A stretch of DNA of 64,000 bases. Origin: Simplicispira sp. 125 (lineage in GTDB: Bacteria > Pseudomonadota > Gammaproteobacteria > Burkholderiales > Burkholderiaceae_C). Location of the stretch: NCBI RefSeq assembly GCF_003096555.1, contig NZ_QEKM01000001.1:1860001-1924000 (forward strand), written 5' to 3'. Shown here in pieces: positions 26,917 through 37,048 of this stretch (positions are counted from its first letter, which is position 1; each line of letters begins with the position of its first letter). Below the pieces are notes generated by a model. That model had not been told where the DNA came from, made no database searches, and saw only the letters and a list, made by a program, of their open reading frames with translations. The translations under genes were made by a program, and so were the position numbers.

Positions 26917-26926
26917 GGAAAGATTC

Positions 26927-27931
26927 TTAAGGTTGGGTTGGGGAGGAATTTGCGCGGTTGCGCCAGAGGCCGGTGATCCAGCCGCTCAAACCATTGGGCG
27001 CAAGGAAGACCACCGCAAGCAGTGCGAACCCGAAGATCATCCACGGAGCGGATTTCGACAGGCTCTCGGCCAGATTCGGCGTGAGCACGATGAAGGCGGC
27101 GCCCAGGAAAGCGCCCCACAGGCTGCGCACGCCGCCCACGAAGCTGCCCACCAGCAGGGACACCGAGAGCAGGAAGGGAAAGCTCTCGGGCGAGACGAAC
27201 TGGCCCACCACAACGCTCAAGGCACCGGCCAGGCCGGTGAACGCCGCACTCAGGCCGAACATCTGCGTGCGGATGGCGGTGATGTTGAGCCCGCCCGCTG
27301 CCGCCGCGAGCGGCTGGTCGCGCGAGGCGTCCACCAGACGGCCGAACTGCGAGCCGAGGATCCGCCGCGCCAACAGAAAGGCGCACAGCGCGCAGGCAGC
27401 GACACTGGCCATGATGACCCAGTCCGCCCGGTCAGCCAGTGCCCCTGGAAACATAGGCTTCTCCAGGATGATCCCCTGCACACCTCCGGTCAGCCACTCG
27501 ATCTGCTTCCACTTGAGCGCCTGCGGCGTCACCACCGCTACCGCAAAGGTGGACAGTGCCAGGTAGAGCATCGGCAGCCGCAGCGCCGGGAATCCAAAGA
27601 GAAAACCGGCCGCGAAGCACAGCACGGCCGCCGCCGGCACGCCCACGTAGAACGGCCAGCCCAGGTGGTGCGAGAGCACCGCCGTGGCATACGCGCCGAT
27701 GGCGAAGAAAGCGCTGTGGCCCAGCGAAATCTGGCCCGTGTAGCCGGTGAGCAGGTTCAGGCCCATGATGGCGATGCCGTAGATCAGCACCTGCGTCATC
27801 ACATACAGCGGGTAGCTTTGCCAGCCGAAGGACCAGACCATCAGCGCGAGTCCGGCCGCCGGGGCCGCCCAGCGCAGCCAGGCTGGCGATGCCGCCGGGC
27901 GCACGATGAATTGGGTGTTCAGAGTATTCAT
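26927..27931 (-). CDS. livM: Liv-type ABC transporter permease (LivM-like)
   Basis: The 334-residue hydrophobic protein has GLNLLTGYTGQISLGHSAFFAIGAY, the hallmark of LivM-type permeases, and a late GGVRSLWGAFLGAAFIV. It forms the inner-membrane channel with LivH. The start is the ATG at 27931, three bases after the livH stop; an in-frame TTG at 27937 overlaps that stop and is less likely. The importer family moves branched-chain amino acids, but cassettes like this often carry aromatic or other organic acids. Confidence 0.9.
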   Translation of the reverse strand: MNTLNTQFIVRPAASPAWLRWAAPAAGLALMVWSFGWQSYPLYVMTQVLIYGIAIMGLNLLTGYTGQISLGHSAFFAIGAYATAVLSHHLGWPFYVGVPAAAVLCFAAGFLFGFPALRLPMLYLALSTFAVAVVTPQALKWKQIEWLTGGVQGIILEKPMFPGALADRADWVIMASVAACALCAFLLARRILGSQFGRLVDASRDQPLAAAAGGLNITAIRTQMFGLSAAFTGLAGALSVVVGQFVSPESFPFLLSVSLLVGSFVGGVRSLWGAFLGAAFIVLTPNLAESLSKSAPWMIFGFALLAVVFLAPNGLSGWITGLWRNRANSSPTQP

Positions 27932-27933
27932 GC

Positions 27934-28806
27934 TCAAACCCTCACCTGGGCTGTCTTGCCGAAGATGCCGGCGGGCCGTAGGACCAGCGTCACGATGATC
28001 AGCAGCATGATGCAGGTCAACTTCAGGTCGTTGCCGACCACATAGGCGCCCAGCAGGTTCTCCAGCACCCCTATGGTGAAGCCCCCGACCACGGCCCCCA
28101 CTGGGCTGGCGATGCCGCCTAGCAGCGCACCTGCCAGCGCGTAGATCAGCGGGCTCATCATCATCGACGGCTCCAGGAACACGATGGGTGCAGCCATCAG
28201 CCCTGCCACGGCGCCGGCCACCGCCGCAAGGCCCCAGCCAACGGCGAGCACCTTGTTGGTGTTGATGCCCGCCAGCTCCGCCGACGACGGGTTCACCGCC
28301 ACCGCGCGCATCGCCAAACCGAAGCGCGTGAAGCGGAAGAACACAAACACAGCCACTAGTTCGGCAAGGGTGACCAGCAGAACGCCCGCCTCGTGGGCCG
28401 AGAGAAAGGGCTCGGCGCGGCTGAGGACACCTCCAAACGGCGTAGCAAACTCTTTCAGTTCATGTCCGAAAAGCCAGCCGACCAGGCTATTGAGGATGAT
28501 AAGCAGCGCGATGCTGGCCGCAACGACCGATAGCACCGGCTTGTGCCGCAAGGGCTGAAATATCGCCCGATCCAAAGCGACCCCTAGCATGAAAGAACCC
28601 ACGACAACGATGACGAAGGCCACCCACCACGACGCGCCGGCCTGAACCAGCGCCCAGCTCATGTAGGTGGAGAACATCGCCAATTCGCCCTGCGCGAAAT
28701 TGACGGATGAAGTGCAGCGGTAGATGAGCACGAGCGCGATGGCGAGGCTGGCATAAATGCCGCCTGCAGCCAGGCCCGAAGCTATCTGGTGGAGGAATGC
28801 TTGCAT
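27934..28806 (-). CDS. livH: Liv-type ABC transporter permease (LivH-like)
   Basis: The 290-residue permease has GGIYASLAIALVLIYRCTSSVNFAQGELAM (LivH signature, quoted in part), RFGLAMRAVAVNPSSAELAGIN and ALLGGIASPVGAVVGGF. It pairs with LivM. It is 17 bases downstream of the livF stop and is followed almost directly by livM. Confidence 0.9.
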   Translation of the reverse strand: MQAFLHQIASGLAAGGIYASLAIALVLIYRCTSSVNFAQGELAMFSTYMSWALVQAGASWWVAFVIVVVGSFMLGVALDRAIFQPLRHKPVLSVVAASIALLIILNSLVGWLFGHELKEFATPFGGVLSRAEPFLSAHEAGVLLVTLAELVAVFVFFRFTRFGLAMRAVAVNPSSAELAGINTNKVLAVGWGLAAVAGAVAGLMAAPIVFLEPSMMMSPLIYALAGALLGGIASPVGAVVGGFTIGVLENLLGAYVVGNDLKLTCIMLLIIVTLVLRPAGIFGKTAQVRV

Positions 28807-28823
28807 GGTTTATCTCTGATGGA

Positions 28824-29536
28824 TTAGTGGCCGAGGTAGCTGCGGCGCACGGTGTCGTCTTCGCGCAGCGCGGCAGCGGTGCCTTGTGCGGCAATGCGCC
28901 CGCTTTCGAGTACATAGGCTCTGTCGACCAGATCGAGCGCGATGTTGGCGTTCTGCTCCACGATAAGCGCCGTGAGATGCTCGCTTGCCCGCAGCTCGCG
29001 CAGAAGCTCGTAGATCTCCTGCGTCACGCGCGGGGCGATGCCGAACGAAGGCTCGTCCAGCAGCAGCATCCTGGGGCGCATCATCAGCGCGCGGGCGATA
29101 GCCAGCATCTGCTGCTCGCCTCCGCTGAGGGTGCCCGCCGTCTGCTTCGCGCGGCTGGCCAGCTTGGGAAACAGCGTCTGCATCCGGGCGATGTCCTGCT
29201 CGATGCCGTCCTTGTCGCGGCGGCGGATCGCGCCCACGCGCAGGTTCTCCAGCACCGTCAGGTCCGCAAAGGTGCCGCGGCCCTCCGGCACATGCGCGAT
29301 GCCCAGTCCGGCGATCGCGGGCGCGGGCATGCCGATGATGTCCTGGCCCTCGAAGCGCAGCGTGCCCGTGGCCGTCACCTGCTGGTGACTGATCGCGCGC
29401 AGGATGGAGGTCTTGCCCGCGCCGTTGGCGCCAAGCAGCGCCACCATCTCGCCCGCCTGCACATGCAGATCGATGCCATGCACCACTGCGGTTCGGCCAT
29501 AGGCCACCGCAAGGCCTTGGATTTCAAGCCGTTGGG

Positions 29537-29540
<4 letters not shown>
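28824..29540 (-). CDS. livF: Liv-type ABC transporter ATPase (LivF-like)
   Basis: The 238-residue ATPase has Walker A LLGANGAGKTSILRAI, the signature TLSGGEQQMLAIARAL, and Walker B MLLLDEPSFGIAP. The short LivF form and the C-terminal VLESGRIAAQGTA are typical. The start codon is GTG, overlapping the livG stop as GTGA, which shows coupling. Confidence 0.92.
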
Positions 29541-30304
<764 letters not shown>

Positions 30305-30320
30305 CTCTGCGCTCGCCCCA

Positions 30321-31511
30321 TCAGGCCGACATCAGCTTCCAGCTCGTGCCGTCGAACTGCTGCAGGCGCAGGCCCGTTACCGGATGCGGATGGGCGTCAC
30401 TGGTCTTGATGCGCAGGCCCGGCAGCATCATGGGCAGTTCCAGGTCCAAGCGACGCGTCTGGCGCACGATGTTCTCGCGCGAGAGGTCGTCGCCGCACTG
30501 CTTAAGCACCTGCACCACCGTTTGCGCAATGCAAGTGCCATACGCGGCGTTGTAGTCCTTGGCGGCGCCGCTGTTGTACTTGTCCATGAAGGCGCTCCAG
30601 GCCTGAAGCCCGGGGTCGTTCTTCCAGGTAGGGTCGGCCGGGTCCTTGAGGAAAGCGGCGCTGATGACGCCCTTGGCCTTGTCCAGCCCCACCGGGGTCA
30701 GCACCGTGGGCACCGAGGACGAGTTCTGGTTGATGTAGATCGCCGGTCGCCAGCCGATGTCATGGGTCTTGCGCAGCGACTGGATGGTGGCCTTCGGGGA
30801 ACCCCACATCACCAGCACGTCCGCGCCCGAGGCCTGCATGGAGACCACCTGCGAGTCCACCGTCGGGTCCGTCACCTCGTGCGACTCTTCACGCACGATC
30901 TGCTTCACAGCGGCGCCCAGGCCGTCCTTCAGGCCGCGCAGCAAATCCTTGCCGGCGTCGTCATTCTGGTAGAGCACGGCGATCTTGGCGTTCGGCCGCG
31001 TCTGCAGGATGTGCTTGGCCAAGGTGCGCCCCTCGTCGGTGAACAGGGGCTGCCAGCCCAGGCTCCAGGGGAACTTGGCCACATCATCCGCCCAAGTCGC
31101 GGCACCGGAGCCGACGAAGATCTGCGGTACTTTGACGCTGTTGAAGTAGCCACGCGCCGCAATCCCGGTGGGCGTACCCACAGGCAACGCGACAAAAGCC
31201 ACCTGTTCGCGCTCCACCAGGCGGCGCGATTGCTCCACGGTTTTCGGTGGACTGTAACCATCGTCGAGCTGCACCAGCTTGAGCTTGCGCCCATTTATGC
31301 CGCCCTCGGCGTTGATCAAATCAAACCACGCAGCCATAGCCTTGCCGTTGGTGGCATAGCTCGCGGCCGGGCCGCTGAGCGGCAGCGTCTGACCAATCTT
31401 GATTTCGCTGTCCGTCACGCCCGGGGTGCCCGAGCGCTGCGCGCGGGCCAGGCCGGAGATACCCGCCAGCATGGCGCCGGAAAGTATGGTAATGAATTGT
31501 CTTTTCTGCAT
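30321..31511 (-). CDS. ABC transporter substrate-binding protein (Liv/Amt-like)
   Basis: The 396-residue protein starts with a signal peptide (MQKRQFITILSGAMLAGISG, then LARA cleavage) and a periplasmic binding fold of the leucine/amide/urea type: GQTLPLSGPAASY, LIKGRKL-type INGRKLKLVQLDDGYSP, and VVSMQASGADVLVMWGSPKA. It delivers the ligand to LivHMGF. The ligand is not predictable by eye; cassette content suggests a CoA-activatable acid. It is separated by 16 bases from livG. Confidence 0.88.
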   Translation of the reverse strand: MQKRQFITILSGAMLAGISGLARAQRSGTPGVTDSEIKIGQTLPLSGPAASYATNGKAMAAWFDLINAEGGINGRKLKLVQLDDGYSPPKTVEQSRRLVEREQVAFVALPVGTPTGIAARGYFNSVKVPQIFVGSGAATWADDVAKFPWSLGWQPLFTDEGRTLAKHILQTRPNAKIAVLYQNDDAGKDLLRGLKDGLGAAVKQIVREESHEVTDPTVDSQVVSMQASGADVLVMWGSPKATIQSLRKTHDIGWRPAIYINQNSSSVPTVLTPVGLDKAKGVISAAFLKDPADPTWKNDPGLQAWSAFMDKYNSGAAKDYNAAYGTCIAQTVVQVLKQCGDDLSRENIVRQTRRLDLELPMMLPGLRIKTSDAHPHPVTGLRLQQFDGTSWKLMSA

Positions 31512-31617
31512 GTTGTCTCCTGTGGTGGTTGAAATAGCTGCGCCGTCAGGCGCAGGTGATCCTTAGGGCTCGGGCGGGCCCAAATTCGTGTCAGATCGGT
31601 CTTGATTCGAGGCGGCC

Positions 31618-32322
31618 TTACTTCGCGGCGGTCTTGCGCGCTGAGGCCTTTTTCACAGCAGCCTCTACGGTGGATTTCGCGGGAGGTTTGTTGGCAATCA
31701 CGCCGTTCCATAGCACCGATAGCAGCAGCTCCGCTTGTGCCGTCAGCGAATAGCTGCGGCGGCGGTATTCCCACATGAGGAAGGCGCGATTAAAGATCGC
31801 GTTGAACATGTCAAGGATCAAGCGGCTGTCCAGGTCGTACCGCAACTCTCCCTGCTGCTGCGCATCACTGATGGCCTTGAGCATTCGCAGCATCAGTTCG
31901 CGCTGGGCATAGCTCGGGTCACGCATCCATCGCTCCAGCGGAACCGTCATGAAGATGATGCGGCCCACGTTCGGATTCTTTTCATAGAACTCGAAATGCA
32001 GCTTCAGCACCCCCAGTAGCTTCGAGCGCAAGTCTCCATCACCGTCGAGCGGCTTCAATGCGGCAGGGTATAGCCCGCCCAGCCAATACTGGATGAAATA
32101 GAACAGCAGCGATTCCTTGTCGCCAAAGTAGCGGTAGATCGTTCGAAAGCTCATGCCGGCCTCGCGAGCAATCGTTCTCATGTCTACACGGTGAAAGTCG
32201 CCTGCGGCGTATATCTCCATAACGACGGGCGAGAGGCGCTCTCGCACAGTCGCAGGAACGCTTGGCGCAGTCTGCTCCAATGGCTGCGTCTCGCTGTTGC
32301 CTTGAGTCGGGTATCTCGTCAT
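31618..32322 (-). CDS. TetR-family transcriptional regulator of the catabolic cassette
   Basis: The 234-residue product has an N-terminal helix-turn-helix: VDMRTIAREAGMSFRTIYRYFGDKESLLFYF, quoted in part as AREAGMSFRTIYRYF (about residues 52-66). A TetR ligand-binding half follows, and the C-terminus is alanine/lysine rich. It is the first gene of the minus-strand block and most likely represses the transport and CoA-pathway genes below it until an inducer binds. Two palindromic sites directly upstream fit autoregulation. Confidence 0.88.
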   Translation of the reverse strand: MTRYPTQGNSETQPLEQTAPSVPATVRERLSPVVMEIYAAGDFHRVDMRTIAREAGMSFRTIYRYFGDKESLLFYFIQYWLGGLYPAALKPLDGDGDLRSKLLGVLKLHFEFYEKNPNVGRIIFMTVPLERWMRDPSYAQRELMLRMLKAISDAQQQGELRYDLDSRLILDMFNAIFNRAFLMWEYRRRSYSLTAQAELLLSVLWNGVIANKPPAKSTVEAAVKKASARKTAAK

Positions 32323-32336
32323 ACGGATCCTTCGGA

Positions 32337-32368
32337 TAACATCGTTACCTTGAAAGATAACATTGTTA
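32337..32368. promoter_or_regulatory. Paired TetR-type operators TAACATYGTTA
   Basis: Two near-identical palindromes, TAACATCGTTA (32337-32347) and TAACATTGTTA (32358-32368), start exactly 21 bp apart, two helical turns. The identical outer bases extend each to GGTAACnATGTTATC-like arms on the minus strand. They lie 15-46 bp upstream of the TetR gene start. Binding by that regulator is inferred from position and symmetry. Confidence 0.7.
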
Positions 32369-32528
32369 CCCCAATTCGTTAAAAGGGTTTACCCTAATTA
32401 CACGAGTGGGAGTAGTGACAGCTTGGCTTATTGCGGATTCAAGCGGCCAGGAAACTTCAGACACTGCGCCGATGGACATCGCATTTTCAGTACCAGCTCC
32501 ATATGCGCCGCCACACCGACGCCCTCGC

Positions 32529-33305
32529 TTATCGTTCCACGCAAAGGGCCTTGATGATCGGCCTACGCAGCGACGGCAGCAACGCGAAGACAGCCACCAG
32601 CACGTGAGTGAGGTAATGGATCTTCCAATGGCGCTTCCTGCCATGCGCCGCCTTCCATACCACCTCGGCCACCTGCTCCGGCTGCACGTTGACGCCCGTC
32701 GAGCGCACACTACTCGCCTATGTCCGTGCCGCCGTGACCATGGGTGTATTGACATAGGGCGCCATGATGTCGCTCACGATGATGCCATCGCGCTCCAGTT
32801 CAAGGTCAAGCGCCTCTGTCAGCGCATGCACAGCATGCTTGCTTGCCGAATAAACCGCCAATTCGGGCATGCCATAGATCGCCGAGGTTGAGCACATGGT
32901 CAAGATGTGCGCGTCGGGCGTGGTGCGTAGCGCAGGCAAAGCACAGTGGATGCCATTGAGCACGCCCTTGACGTTGATGTCCAGCGTCAGGTACTGCTGC
33001 ATCAGAGGAATATCCTCGTTGCGCCCCATCCGCAAGATGCCTGCGTTATTGAAAAGCACATCAAGCCGTCCTCCAGTGCTTGAGGTGAACATCTCGATGA
33101 CGGCGCGGTATCGCTTGGCATCAGTCACGTCCAGCCACAGCGTGCGACAGTTGTCCGCGCCGATCTCTCGTTCCAGCCGGTCCAGCCCCTCGGTATCAAT
33201 ATCGGCCAATCCCACAAACCAGCCGCGCGAGGCGAACAGCAGCGCCGTGTGGCGACCAATGCCGGATGCGGCACCGGTGATGAAGATGGATTTTCTTCGC
33301 GTCAT
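32529..33305 (-). pseudogene. Short-chain dehydrogenase interrupted by an in-frame TAG
   Basis: A frame from the ATG at 33305 shows a complete SDR: ITGAASGIGRHTALLF, LFNNAGILRMG, CSTSAIYG and the YSASKHAVHALTEAL active site. It meets a TAG at 32718-32720 after MVTAART. The same frame continues without another stop for 62 codons to a TAA at 32529, reading ASSVRSTGVNVQPEQVAEVV then GRKRHWKIHYLTHVLV, a normal SDR tail. The simplest cause is a CAG to TAG change. The truncated 195-residue form may lack the substrate lid. Suppression of amber codons would restore it. Confidence 0.8.
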
Positions 33306-33329
33306 AGCGGTCCCGATGTGGGCATGGCT

Positions 33330-33625
<296 letters not shown>

Positions 33626-33705
33626 CTGCGGATAACGTTTGAAACCCCTCTGTGGTGGATCTTAATCAGCATTGCCTTAGGGGCAGTGACGCAGGCCAAG
33701 GCCCT

Positions 33706-36132
33706 TCACTCCACCACCGTCAGCTTGGCCACCGACAGCGCCAGCCACTTGGTGCCGTGGCGCGGGAAGCTGACCTGCGCGCGCGCGTCGTCGCCCGTGC
33801 CCTCGATGGCCAGCACTTTGCCTTCGCCAAATTTGTTGTGAAACACGGCCATGCCAGCGCGCAGGCCGTGCGCAGGCGCTGCCTTCTGCACTGGAACGGG
33901 TGGGCTGGCAAAGGTTTCAGATTTAAAGCCAAATGAGCCTCTGGCGCTTGATGGATAAGCGCTACCAGCTCCCGAATGAGGAGCAAAAGAGCCAAACCCC
34001 TGTTGCTTGGGCGTGATCCACTTGAGGGCGGACTCGGGCAGTTCTTCAAAAAAGCGGCTTCGCGGGTTGTAGCGCGTCTGGCCGTGCAGCATGCGCGTTT
34101 GCGAGTGGCTCAGGTACAGGCGCTTGCGGGCACGGGTGATGGCCACGTACATCAGGCGACGCTCTTCCTCCAGGCCGCCCTTGTCGCTGATAGCGTTTTC
34201 GTGGGGGAACAAGCCCTCTTCCATGCCGCCAATGAACACGGCGTCAAACTCCAGCCCCTTGCTGGCATGCACGGTCATCAGTTGCACGGCTTCCTGCCCA
34301 GCCTGGGCCTGGTTGTCGCCCGCCTCCAGCGCAGCGTGGGTCAGGAAGGCGGCGAGCGGCGAGAGGGTTTCACCCGTGTCGATGTCGACCATGTCCGGCA
34401 CCGCGCCTGGCAAAGGCACATCCAGCAAAGGCGCATCGGGGTCCAGGCCCTGGCTGGCGGGGCTTTGGGTGAGTGGCAGTCCGTGTTCGTCCAGCGGCAG
34501 CGCCACGGCGTCGCGGCCAAAGCCTTCCTGGGTGACAAAGCTCTCGGCTGCGTTGACCAGTTCTTCCAGGTTTTCGACGCGGTCCGCACCTTCCTTCTCG
34601 GCGCGGTAGTGCTCTACCAACCCGGTGGATTTGAGCATTTGCTCGAGGATGCTGCGCAGGTTCAACCCCTGGGTCTGCTCACGCAGCACATCGACCATGG
34701 CGACAAACGCACCCAGGTTGGCCCCCGCCTTGCCGGGCACGGCGCTCACGGCGTCGTGCAGCGAGCAACCGGCGCTGCGCGCCGCATCCTGCAATATCTC
34801 AACGCTGCGCGCACCGATGCCGCGCGGCGGAAAGTTGACCACCCGCATAAAACTGGTGTCGTCCTGCGGGTTCTCCAGCAAGCGCAGGTAGGCCAGTGCG
34901 CTCTTGACTTCGGCGCGCTCGAAAAAGCGCAGACCGCCATACACACGGTACGGCACGGCGGCGTTGAACAGGGTCGATTCGATGATGCGGCTTTGCGCGT
35001 TGCTGCGGTACAGCACGGCAATTTCCTGGCGGCTAAAGCCGTCGCTTTTGACCAGGTTACGGATCTCTTCCACCATCCAGCGCGCTTCCATCAGGTCGCT
35101 GGGCGCCTCATACACGCGCACCGGCTCGCCCGGGCCTTGTTCGGTGCGCAGGTTCTTGCCCAGCCGCCCGGTGTTGTGGCTGATGAGCTGGTTGGCAGCA
35201 TCCAGAATGTTGCTGTAGCTGCGGTAGTTTTGTTCGAGCTTGATTTGCCGCTGCACGTCAAATTCGCGGACAAAGTCGGCCATGTTGCCCACGCGCGCGC
35301 CGCGAAAGGCATAGATGCTCTGGTCATCGTCGCCCACGGCAATCACGCTGCCGCGCGCCTCAAAGCGGCCATTGACCTCGTCGCCCGCCAACTGCTTGAG
35401 CCAGGCGTATTGCAGTTTGTTGGTGTCCTGGAATTCGTCCACCAGGATGTGCGCAAAGCGCCTCTGGTAGTGCACGCGGATGGGGTCGTTGTCACGCAGC
35501 AGCTCGTAACTGCGCAGCATCAGCTCGCCAAAATCAACCACACCTTCACGCTGGCATTGCTCTTCGTAGAGCTGATAGAACTCGACCTTCTTGCGTCCGT
35601 CCACGTCGTGCGCAGCCACCGGCACGTCGCCGGGGCGCATGCCCTCTTCCTTGCAGCCCGCAATGAAGTACTGCAACTGCTTGGGCGGAAAGCACTCATC
35701 GTCCATGTTGAACTGCTTGCACAGGCGCTTGACGGCCGAGAGCTGGTCTTGCGTGTCCAGAATCTGGAACGACTGCGGCAAACCGGCTGCCTGGTGGTGT
35801 GCGCGCAGCAGGCGGTTGCACAGGCCGTGGAAGGTGCCTATCCACATGCCGCGCACGTTGATCGGCAGCATGGCCGACAGGCGTGCCACCATTTCCTTGG
35901 CAGCCTTGTTGGTAAAGGTCACGGCCAGGATGCCGCCCGGCGTGGCATAGCCGTTGTTCAGCAGCCAGGCAATGCGGGTGGTGAGCACGCGGGTTTTGCC
36001 CGAACCCGCGCCCGCCAGAATGAGCGCATGGCCCGCTGGCAGCGTCACCGCAGCCAACTGCTCGGGATTCAGGTGGGCCAAAAGGGGAGATGCGGCCGAA
36101 GGCGCACCAGAAATCGGGTCTTGTGGGAACAT
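33706..36132 (-). CDS. uvrD: UvrD/Rep-family DNA helicase
   Basis: The 808-residue protein is a superfamily 1A helicase: NPEQLAAVTLPAGHALILAGAGSGKT (Q motif and Walker A, quoted in part), AVTFTNKAAKEM, ILVDEFQDTN (motif II), DDDQSIYAFRGA, LEQNYRSYSNIL, and the late VQLMTVHASKGLEFDAVF with YVAITRARKRLYL. It unwinds DNA in mismatch and nucleotide-excision repair. A tudor-like C-terminal end (MAVFHNKFGEGKVLAIEG) is present. A dispersed repeat is translated within the linker before that end (33930-33980). Confidence 0.96.
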   Translation of the reverse strand: MFPQDPISGAPSAASPLLAHLNPEQLAAVTLPAGHALILAGAGSGKTRVLTTRIAWLLNNGYATPGGILAVTFTNKAAKEMVARLSAMLPINVRGMWIGTFHGLCNRLLRAHHQAAGLPQSFQILDTQDQLSAVKRLCKQFNMDDECFPPKQLQYFIAGCKEEGMRPGDVPVAAHDVDGRKKVEFYQLYEEQCQREGVVDFGELMLRSYELLRDNDPIRVHYQRRFAHILVDEFQDTNKLQYAWLKQLAGDEVNGRFEARGSVIAVGDDDQSIYAFRGARVGNMADFVREFDVQRQIKLEQNYRSYSNILDAANQLISHNTGRLGKNLRTEQGPGEPVRVYEAPSDLMEARWMVEEIRNLVKSDGFSRQEIAVLYRSNAQSRIIESTLFNAAVPYRVYGGLRFFERAEVKSALAYLRLLENPQDDTSFMRVVNFPPRGIGARSVEILQDAARSAGCSLHDAVSAVPGKAGANLGAFVAMVDVLREQTQGLNLRSILEQMLKSTGLVEHYRAEKEGADRVENLEELVNAAESFVTQEGFGRDAVALPLDEHGLPLTQSPASQGLDPDAPLLDVPLPGAVPDMVDIDTGETLSPLAAFLTHAALEAGDNQAQAGQEAVQLMTVHASKGLEFDAVFIGGMEEGLFPHENAISDKGGLEEERRLMYVAITRARKRLYLSHSQTRMLHGQTRYNPRSRFFEELPESALKWITPKQQGFGSFAPHSGAGSAYPSSARGSFGFKSETFASPPVPVQKAAPAHGLRAGMAVFHNKFGEGKVLAIEGTGDDARAQVSFPRHGTKWLALSVAKLTVVE
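33930..33980. repeat. Dispersed repeat translated inside uvrD
   Basis: On the minus strand the segment reads gagctggtagcgcttatcc followed by a caagcgccagaggctcatt-like arm. It belongs to the same family as 5738-5838. It encodes the GAGSAYPSSARGSF stretch in the flexible linker and keeps the frame. Confidence 0.6.
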
Positions 36133-36158
36133 GGCTTGATTGTAGAAAGCGCCAGGCC

Positions 36159-36848
36159 ATGAAACATACAGCCCTCACCCTGACTGCCCTGTTGGCACTG
36201 CACAGCCTGCCTCTGGCCGCGCAGCCCCTCTGCGCCAACGCAGGCCCAGCCCAGCCTGTGGCGCTGTTCGAGCGCTTTACCAGCGCCGACTGCGCCAGCT
36301 GCTGGCAAGACAGCGCCACGCCCGCCCCCGGCTCCGACGCCCTGGTACTCGACTGGATTGTTCCCAGCGCGCAGGGAGACGATGCCCCGCTGGCGCCCGC
36401 CGCAACGCGCGACGCCCTGCAGCGCCTGCAGGCGCTGGGCCGAGCCGTTCCCACCGCTACCGACGTGCACACGGCGCCCGTTGAGCCGGTGCGCGGCCTG
36501 CACCTGCGCGTGGGGCAAGGCCCTGCCGTGAACGACTACCTGGGTGCCACGGCGGTGTTCAGCGCGCGCCCGCCCGGCGCCGCATGGCGCTTTCACCTGC
36601 TGCTGGTCGAAAGCCTGCCCGCAGGCACGGAAGGCTCTCCCGTTGCTAGAAATATCGTTCGAAACATGCTCCAGGGCACGTGGGGTAAGCGCAGCAAGCT
36701 ATCAAAATCAAAGTTAAACCGATGGACTGAGCTGCGCCCTATGTCTTTCCCCGAGGGCGCACAGCCCGAGCGCCTGCGCACCGTCGGCTGGGTGCAGGAT
36801 GCCCAGGGCCGCATGGCAGCAGCAGCCCAGTCTGTATGCGGGGAATAG
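36159..36848 (+). CDS. Exported protein, DUF1223-like (thioredoxin-type fold?)
   Basis: The 229-residue product has a signal peptide (HTALTLTALLALHSLPLAAQ) and an early LFERFTSADCASCWQD motif, similar to the FTSxGCxSC start of DUF1223 proteins, in which a CxxC pair sits in a thioredoxin-like fold. Here the spacing is C-A-S-C. A role in periplasmic redox or metal handling is possible but unproven. The C-terminal part (RNIVRNMLQGTWGKRSKL) contains a translated repeat at 36684-36718. It diverges from uvrD 26 bases away. Confidence 0.65.
   Translation: MKHTALTLTALLALHSLPLAAQPLCANAGPAQPVALFERFTSADCASCWQDSATPAPGSDALVLDWIVPSAQGDDAPLAPAATRDALQRLQALGRAVPTATDVHTAPVEPVRGLHLRVGQGPAVNDYLGATAVFSARPPGAAWRFHLLLVESLPAGTEGSPVARNIVRNMLQGTWGKRSKLSKSKLNRWTELRPMSFPEGAQPERLRTVGWVQDAQGRMAAAAQSVCGE
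36684..36718. repeat. Dispersed repeat translated inside the DUF1223-like gene
   Basis: The segment ggtaagcgcagcaagctat followed by caaaatc matches the right-hand arm of the dispersed repeat. It encodes RSKLSKSKLN and keeps the frame. Confidence 0.5.
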
Positions 36849-36892
36849 CGTCGGCGTTATGCCGCCCTCCAAGCAGACGGGTAGAATCAATC

Positions 36893-36926
36893 ACCGGGCC
36901 CAAGTTTCTTGCAGCCCGGTTTTTTT
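36893..36926 (+). terminator. Rho-independent terminator ahead of guaC
   Basis: A stem ACCGGGC/GCCCGGT (36893-36899 with 36914-36920), with an inner CAAG/CTTG pairing, is followed by seven T. It ends the transcript of the DUF1223-like gene. It lies 122 bases before guaC and could alternatively serve as an attenuator if guaC transcription starts upstream. Confidence 0.8.
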
Positions 36927-37048
36927 GTGCCCCCTACCAGGGTTCGGCATGACCTCAGACGGTCTTGCCCACACAACCGGTCTCCAGGCCAAGCGCCCAC
37001 CGACGCAAAAATTGTTTTGCGGCGTCCTTTGATGGAGCTTGGAATCTC

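Noticed and set aside
33976..36162. 728-codon open frame antisense to uvrD
   Set aside because: Typical high-GC shadow frame with no domain; uvrD on the other strand has all helicase motifs.
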